NCBI RefSeq assembly: GCF_004115975.1
Contig: NZ_SDDZ01000018.1
Location: forward strand, 1-64,000
From: Gelidibacter gilvus
GTDB taxonomy: Bacteria > Bacteroidota > Bacteroidia > Flavobacteriales > Flavobacteriaceae
Direction of reading: 5' to 3'
Length of the DNA stretch: 64,000 nucleotides
The notes under the pieces were generated by a model. That model saw only the letters and a program-made list of their open reading frames with translations. It was not told the DNA's origin and ran no database searches. Positions 59,717-64,000 of the stretch are shown here, piece by piece (position 1 is the stretch's first letter; each line of letters starts with the position of its first letter). The position numbers were made by a program, and so were the translations under genes.

Positions 59717-61342
59717 ATGAAAAATTTAGAACAAAGTAGTTATAGTTCTGCATTGCAAACTGTAAGAGACCTTAAAGCCAAGTATGGAGCTACTTGGAAT
59801 GCCATCAACCCTGAAGGTGCCGCCCGCATGGTGGTTCAAAATCGGTTTAAAACAGGTTTGGATATCGCTAAATACACCGCTGCCATTATGAGAAAGGACA
59901 TGGTAGAATATGATGCAGACCATTCAAACTACACACAATCTTTAGGTTGCTGGCATGGTTTTGTGGCACAGCAGAAAATGATCGCTGTTAAAAAGCACCA
60001 TAAAACCACAAGCAAGAAATACCTCTACCTATCCGGTTGGATGGTGGCCGCTTTACGTTCTGAATTTGGGCCGTTGCCAGATCAATCCATGCATGAAAAA
60101 ACCACAGTTCCTAATTTGATAAAGGAAATTTATGATTTCTTGCGTCAAGCAGATGCCATCGAGCTTAACGATTTATTTGCGAGACTTGAAAAGGGTGAAG
60201 ATGTACAAGATCAAATCGATAATTTCGAAACCCACATTGTTCCTATTATAGCCGATATTGACGCTGGTTTTGGAAATGAAGAGGCGACCTATTTATTGAC
60301 AAAAAAAATGATAGAAGCCGGCGCCTGTGCCATTCAAGTTGAAAATCAAGTTTCGGATGCCAAACAATGTGGGCATCAAGACGGAAAGGTAACTGTACCC
60401 CATGAGGATTTTATCGCAAAACTAAACGCGATTCGGTATGCCTTTATAGAACTGGGAATACCCGAAGGCATCATTGTGGCAAGAACAGATTCTGAAGGCG
60501 CGAGTCTTACTCAAAAGTTACCAGTGAGCAAAGTGTCGGGCGATCTGGCTTCTCAATATCTAGCCTTTGTAGATGCAGAAGAAATAACTATCGATGAGGC
60601 AAAAGATGATGATGTGATGTTGAAAAGAGACGGCAAACTTTTTCGGCCTATAAGATTAGCTAATGGTTTATATCAATTTAAAGAAGGTTCAAATATAGAT
60701 CGCGTTGTTTTGGACTGTATTACTAGTTTACAAAATGGAGCCGATTTGTTGTGGATAGAAACGCCAACTCCAAACGTCAAGCAAATTGCACATATGGTAA
60801 ACCGAATTAAAAAAGTAGTACCAAACGCCAAACTGGTTTATAATAATTCGCCATCTTTTAATTGGACTTTAAATTTCCGTCATCAAGCTTATGATGAAAT
60901 GCTTGAGGAAGGTGAAAACATGACGGGTTATAATCGAAACAACTTAATGGATGCCGATTATGACGCTTCTGAACTTTGCTATCGTGCTGACGAGAAAATC
61001 AGGACCTTCCAAAGGGATGCTGCAAGAGACGCTGGAATTTTCCATCATTTAATCACCTTGCCAACCTACCACACCACCGCACTTCATATGAATGATTTAA
61101 CTGAAGGGTATTTTGGAGATGATGCCATGTTGGCCTATGTAAGAGGGGTTCAAAGACAGGAAATCCGAAAAGGTGTTTCTTGTGTAAAACACCAACGTAT
61201 GGCCGGCTCAGATCTTGGAGACAGCCACAAAACCTTTTTTGCGGGAGATAATGCCCTAAAAGCAGGCGGAGAAAAGAATACCAGCAATCAGTTTGAATTC
61301 AAAAGAAATGTTGCAAAACCAGAACTGGTAATGGACAAATAA
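59717..61342 (+). CDS. aceA: Isocitrate lyase
   Basis: A 541-residue enzyme splitting isocitrate to succinate and glyoxylate. The active-site motif is KQCGH (C218; KKCGH in E. coli) in SDAKQCGHQDGKVTVP, with IADIDAGFGN at 178-187 before it and VYNNSPSFNW later. It is longer than E. coli AceA (434 aa) because of an insertion between about 245 and 330, as in the longer ICL subfamily. Second gene of the glyoxylate-bypass operon. Confidence 0.95.
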   Translation: MKNLEQSSYSSALQTVRDLKAKYGATWNAINPEGAARMVVQNRFKTGLDIAKYTAAIMRKDMVEYDADHSNYTQSLGCWHGFVAQQKMIAVKKHHKTTSKKYLYLSGWMVAALRSEFGPLPDQSMHEKTTVPNLIKEIYDFLRQADAIELNDLFARLEKGEDVQDQIDNFETHIVPIIADIDAGFGNEEATYLLTKKMIEAGACAIQVENQVSDAKQCGHQDGKVTVPHEDFIAKLNAIRYAFIELGIPEGIIVARTDSEGASLTQKLPVSKVSGDLASQYLAFVDAEEITIDEAKDDDVMLKRDGKLFRPIRLANGLYQFKEGSNIDRVVLDCITSLQNGADLLWIETPTPNVKQIAHMVNRIKKVVPNAKLVYNNSPSFNWTLNFRHQAYDEMLEEGENMTGYNRNNLMDADYDASELCYRADEKIRTFQRDAARDAGIFHHLITLPTYHTTALHMNDLTEGYFGDDAMLAYVRGVQRQEIRKGVSCVKHQRMAGSDLGDSHKTFFAGDNALKAGGEKNTSNQFEFKRNVAKPELVMDK

Positions 61343-61350
61343 GTCAATGT

Positions 61351-61395
61351 TGTTAATTGCGATAAGTGCGCTATCGCAATTAACATTGTTGTTTT
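61351..61395 (+). terminator. Terminator of aceA
   Basis: Perfect 14-bp stem TGTTAATTGCGATA / TATCGCAATTAACA (61351-61364 with 61372-61385), then a T-rich run. Confidence 0.85.
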
Positions 61396-61556
61396 CTCAA
61401 ATACACGGTATTAAAAATGTAAGTGGGCTTTCAGCTACAGATTTTTGTTAATACAACTCTTCTTTAGATTTTAGGTTTCCCTTCTAGATGCCTATATTTA
61501 TCGGAATGCAGATATCTAATGTTTACAGAATATAAATTTTTAAAATAAAATATTAA

Positions 61557-62732
61557 ATGAAAGGTAGAAAGTTACTGATGATTCCTGGTCCTATAGAGTT
61601 TGAACCGGACGTCTTACAGGCAATGGGCATGGCTACGACGAGTCATGTGGCGCCAGATTTTATTGAGGTCTTTGGCAAAAGTCTTGAACTTATGAGAGAG
61701 GTGTGGAAGGCTCCAAAAGGGCAGCCTTTTATCGTGTCGGGAACTGGAACCTTGGCCATGGACATGGCAGCCTGTAATCTTATAGAAAAAGACGATGCGG
61801 TATTGGTGATCTCCACGGGATACTTTGGCAAACGTTTTAAAGATATTATGGAACGCTATGGTGCCAATACTACTATTTTAGAAGCTCCTTTAGGCGAAGC
61901 TGTTAGTCTTGAAGCTATTGAAAAAGAGCTCAGAACCAAACCTTACAAAGCGCTGACCATAACCCATGTTGATACCTCTACTGGGATATTGGTAGATCCA
62001 GAACCTATCGCAAAATTAGCCACAAAATATAATACCTTAAGTATTTTGGACGGTGTATGCTCGGTGGCCGGCGAAACTATTCTTCAAGAGAAATGGGGAC
62101 TGGATGTGGTCTTAACCGGCTCTCAAAAAGCTATTGGAGTTCCTCCTGGACTTGCACTTTTAATGGTATCAGAAAAAGCAATGAAGGTTTGGAATAAAAG
62201 AAAAACCCCAGTAGCCAACTACTATTCAGATTGGCATAATTGGTTGCCCATCATGCGTGCCTATGAAGAGCGACGTCCATCATATTTTGGCACACCGCCA
62301 GTCAATTTAATTGTGGCTTTAGAAACGAGCTTGAAAATCATCTGTAAAGAAGGTATGAGTGAACGGGTAAAAAGGCATCAAGTGTTGGGGAACGCATTTA
62401 GGGCTGGAATAACCGCCTTAAATCTTGAGATTTTACCGAAAACGGATCAATTGGCAGCCAATACACTGACCGCAGCTTATTATCCAAAAGGAATTGATGG
62501 TGCAGCAATGCTATCTAAAATGGCGAAAAATAACGTGATCGTTGCGGGTGGACTTCTCCCAGATCTAAAAGCCACTTATTTCAGGGTAGGTCATATGGGA
62601 TCGGTTTCAGCTAATGACCTTATTGCCGTATTAAGTGCGCTTGAACGTGCTTTATCAGAATTAGGTCATCAAATGGACGTTGGAAAATGTTTGACAGCTT
62701 TTCAGAATAAAATTTTAAGCACTAAGCTGTGA
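61557..62732 (+). CDS. Alanine/serine-glyoxylate-type aminotransferase
   Basis: A 391-residue class V PLP aminotransferase. PGPIEFEPDVLQAMG, SGTGTLAMDMAACNL, HVDTSTGILVDP, DGVCSVAGE, and the PLP-lysine K191 in LTGSQKAIGVPPGLA are all present. The family transaminates glyoxylate to glycine with alanine or serine as donor. Its place right after aceA fits removal of glyoxylate, but it has its own upstream region of about 200 bp after the aceA terminator. Substrate preference not certain. Confidence 0.85.
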   Translation: MKGRKLLMIPGPIEFEPDVLQAMGMATTSHVAPDFIEVFGKSLELMREVWKAPKGQPFIVSGTGTLAMDMAACNLIEKDDAVLVISTGYFGKRFKDIMERYGANTTILEAPLGEAVSLEAIEKELRTKPYKALTITHVDTSTGILVDPEPIAKLATKYNTLSILDGVCSVAGETILQEKWGLDVVLTGSQKAIGVPPGLALLMVSEKAMKVWNKRKTPVANYYSDWHNWLPIMRAYEERRPSYFGTPPVNLIVALETSLKIICKEGMSERVKRHQVLGNAFRAGITALNLEILPKTDQLAANTLTAAYYPKGIDGAAMLSKMAKNNVIVAGGLLPDLKATYFRVGHMGSVSANDLIAVLSALERALSELGHQMDVGKCLTAFQNKILSTKL

Positions 62733-62860
62733 GACCTATCACTTTAACATTGATATAAGCATTGTAAATATTGATTACCAACATCAAAAAACAAAATATA
62801 ATGTTTTGCTATTTAGAATATATCCGAGTAGGCAGTTAAGTTGCCGCTCCGAATGAGAAA

Positions 62861-62893
62861 AGCCTAATAAATCCATGATATGTTAGGCTTTCT
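62861..62893 (+). terminator. Terminator-like hairpin
   Basis: AGCCTAATAAAT...GTTAGGCTTTCT. The arm sequence AGCCTAATAAA matches the tRNA-linked terminator at 37020-37031. Confidence 0.55.
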
Positions 62894-63407
62894 ACATATA
62901 TAGCACTGTCCATCATGATCTGATGAACAATCTACAATTCTTAAATTGAAGTGACAGTGCAACACATTTTGAATTGTGGTTTCAAATTAACTCTTATTGA
63001 TTTAATTTCAGACTTTCTATCGCCGCCAAAATTTCTCCAGCATTTTGTTATTGAATCATTATTCGTGGTTTTATCAGATTTTTTCTATACTTGAAAATAT
63101 TTAATTAAAATAAATTTTTCATATTTGGATGCTAGTTATCCAGTGAGCTGTTCTGGACTTCATAGGGATGCCATTCCTTATTTAAGTAATATTTACAGTG
63201 TGTAACTAAAATATAATCTAGAAATAATTTTATAGGAAAAGGATTACAAATGAGCAACTTACACCGCTCCTAACCGTATTGGCAAGTTAATCATAAGAAT
63301 GGATATGTGAGTTTTGTATTTAACTCTCTCAAATATTAAGCATTCTCTTCTCTGACAAAAAAAATAGAACATTAAAAGATTTGTCTGATTTACCTTCCTG
63401 ACCACAT

Positions 63408-63437
63408 TTGGATTTCAGAAAAAAAAATCTATATTTG
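63408..63437 (+). promoter_or_regulatory. Promoter of the SusC-like gene
   Basis: TTG (63408-63410), exactly 19 bp, then TATATTTG (63430-63437): a textbook Bacteroidota promoter, with a leader of about 65 nt. Confidence 0.8.
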
Positions 63438-63509
63438 TTAAGGTCAACCTAACGTTTTGTTAATTAAAGACTAAAATAAATGAATATTAATTAATTATTT
63501 ACTTAAATT

Positions 63510-64000
63510 ATGAAAGTAAGATTAACTGGATTTTTAACACTGTTAATGCTTTTTCTTGCGCAGATGAGTTTTGCACAAGGAAAAATAGTTACTGGAACAG
63601 TGACCGATGAACAAAAAATGCCATTGCCTGGTGTAAACGTACTCATTCAAGGCGCCTCCAAAGGAGCGGTTACAGATTTTGATGGAAAATATTCATTGGA
63701 AGTCGCTGAGGGACAAACCTTACAATTTACCAGTATGGGATTTGAAGATCAATTGATAAGAGTGGGCGCATCCAATATTATTGATGTTTCTTTAAGAGAA
63801 TCAGCAACGGCTCTGGACGAAGTTTTTGTGGTAGCGTATGGAACCGCTACAAAAGAAACGTATACAGGATCGGCTTCTGTTGTAACAAGCACTGACATTC
63901 AAGACGTGCCGACAGCTTCTTTTCAAGACGCGTTAGCAGGTAAAGCTGCAGGAGTAAATGTTACCAAAGGATCAGGACAGGTAGGATCCTCAACTAGTAT
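63510..64000 (+). CDS. SusC/RagA-type TonB-dependent receptor (partial, runs off window)
   Basis: The first 163 residues of a large outer-membrane receptor, cut by the window end. A signal peptide (MKVRLTGFLTLLMLFLAQMSFAQ) is followed by the CarboxypepD_reg-like domain (GTVTDEQKMPLPGVNVLIQGASKGAVTDFDGKYSLEV...GFEDQLIRVG), then the SusC-specific LDEVFVVAYGTATKETYTGSASVVTSTDIQDVPTASFQDALAGKAAGVNVTKGSGQVG plug start. It would import an oligomer with a SusD partner, presumably just beyond the window. Confidence 0.93.
   Translation, partial: MKVRLTGFLTLLMLFLAQMSFAQGKIVTGTVTDEQKMPLPGVNVLIQGASKGAVTDFDGKYSLEVAEGQTLQFTSMGFEDQLIRVGASNIIDVSLRESATALDEVFVVAYGTATKETYTGSASVVTSTDIQDVPTASFQDALAGKAAGVNVTKGSGQVGSSTS

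Larger units (their letters stand above)
62733..63509. other. Intergenic region before the SusC-like gene
   Basis: About 780 bp without a gene. It contains a terminator-like AGCCTAA / TTAGGCT hairpin (62861-62889) and a strong promoter (63408-63437). Confidence 0.5.

Overview
The window reads as a chromosomal segment of a Flavobacteriaceae bacterium (Bacteroidota). Evidence: a type IX secretion C-terminal sorting domain, a SusC-type TonB-dependent receptor, Bacteroidota promoters of the form TTG-N18-21-TAnnTTTG, little Shine-Dalgarno signal, moderately low GC, and paralogue sets typical of the family (GIN-domain proteins, YtxH/holin-like/DUF6327, CsbD, AraC regulators). No rRNA, CRISPR array, integrase or complete insertion sequence was seen. 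One intact tRNA (Pro, TGG) is present.

Layout. 1-1260: a small DUF559 nuclease gene inside 71-bp tandem and degenerate repeats. 1289-7443 (minus): a compact surface-polysaccharide operon (Wza-like export lipoprotein, Wzc-like tyrosine kinase, initiating sugar-phosphate transferase, UDP-HexNAc dehydrogenase, UDP-HexNAc 4-epimerase); flippase and polymerase are not in view. 7.7-12.6 kb: ABC-F protein, methyltransferase, MacB/LolD-type ATPase and DUF4442 protein, separated by minisatellites. 12.8-17.4 kb: DUF4870 protein, then PadR, PspC-domain protein and two GIN-domain proteins. 17.7-24 kb: trxB and a set of small stress- or envelope-type genes around an AraC regulator. 24.2-29.8 kb: aldehyde dehydrogenase, lipoprotein, secreted EEP-family enzyme, glycerophosphodiester phosphodiesterase and glycerol-3-phosphate dehydrogenase. 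29.9-35.9 kb (minus): a six-gene run from a sugar dehydrogenase and cytochrome c through udk and ftsB-like to the two methylmalonyl-CoA mutase subunits. 36.0-37.05 kb: tRNA-Pro with two GIY-YIG genes and two tRNA-like relics. 37-41.6 kb: methyltransferase, OmpA protein and a very large barrel protein. 41.9-49.3 kb: signalling genes, including a CheB-CheR-PAS-kinase fusion between two response regulators. 49.3-56.3 kb: gene remnants, a frameshifted S41 peptidase and two secreted proteins. 56.4-62.7 kb: a RamB/ScfR-like regulator divergent from malate synthase and isocitrate lyase, then a glyoxylate-type aminotransferase. 63.5 kb to the end: the start of a SusC-like receptor.

Genes that work together: the polysaccharide operon makes and exports an acidic capsule or EPS; mutA/mutB feed succinyl-CoA, and aceA/aceB plus the aminotransferase handle C2 units and glyoxylate under a likely short-chain acyl-CoA-sensing regulator; GDPD and GlpD convert glycerophosphodiesters to dihydroxyacetone phosphate.

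The most unusual part is 36033-36835. Three copies of a 24-nt tRNA-leader sequence separate two near-identical GIY-YIG genes. Ahead of each gene lies a tRNA-Pro-like relic whose arms are replaced, at the matching positions, by TCACGC...GCGTGA palindromes. Other short repeats have entered coding DNA: mutB carries an internal palindrome and a minisatellite-like N-terminal linker. All family calls come from reading the protein sequences; no searches were run.
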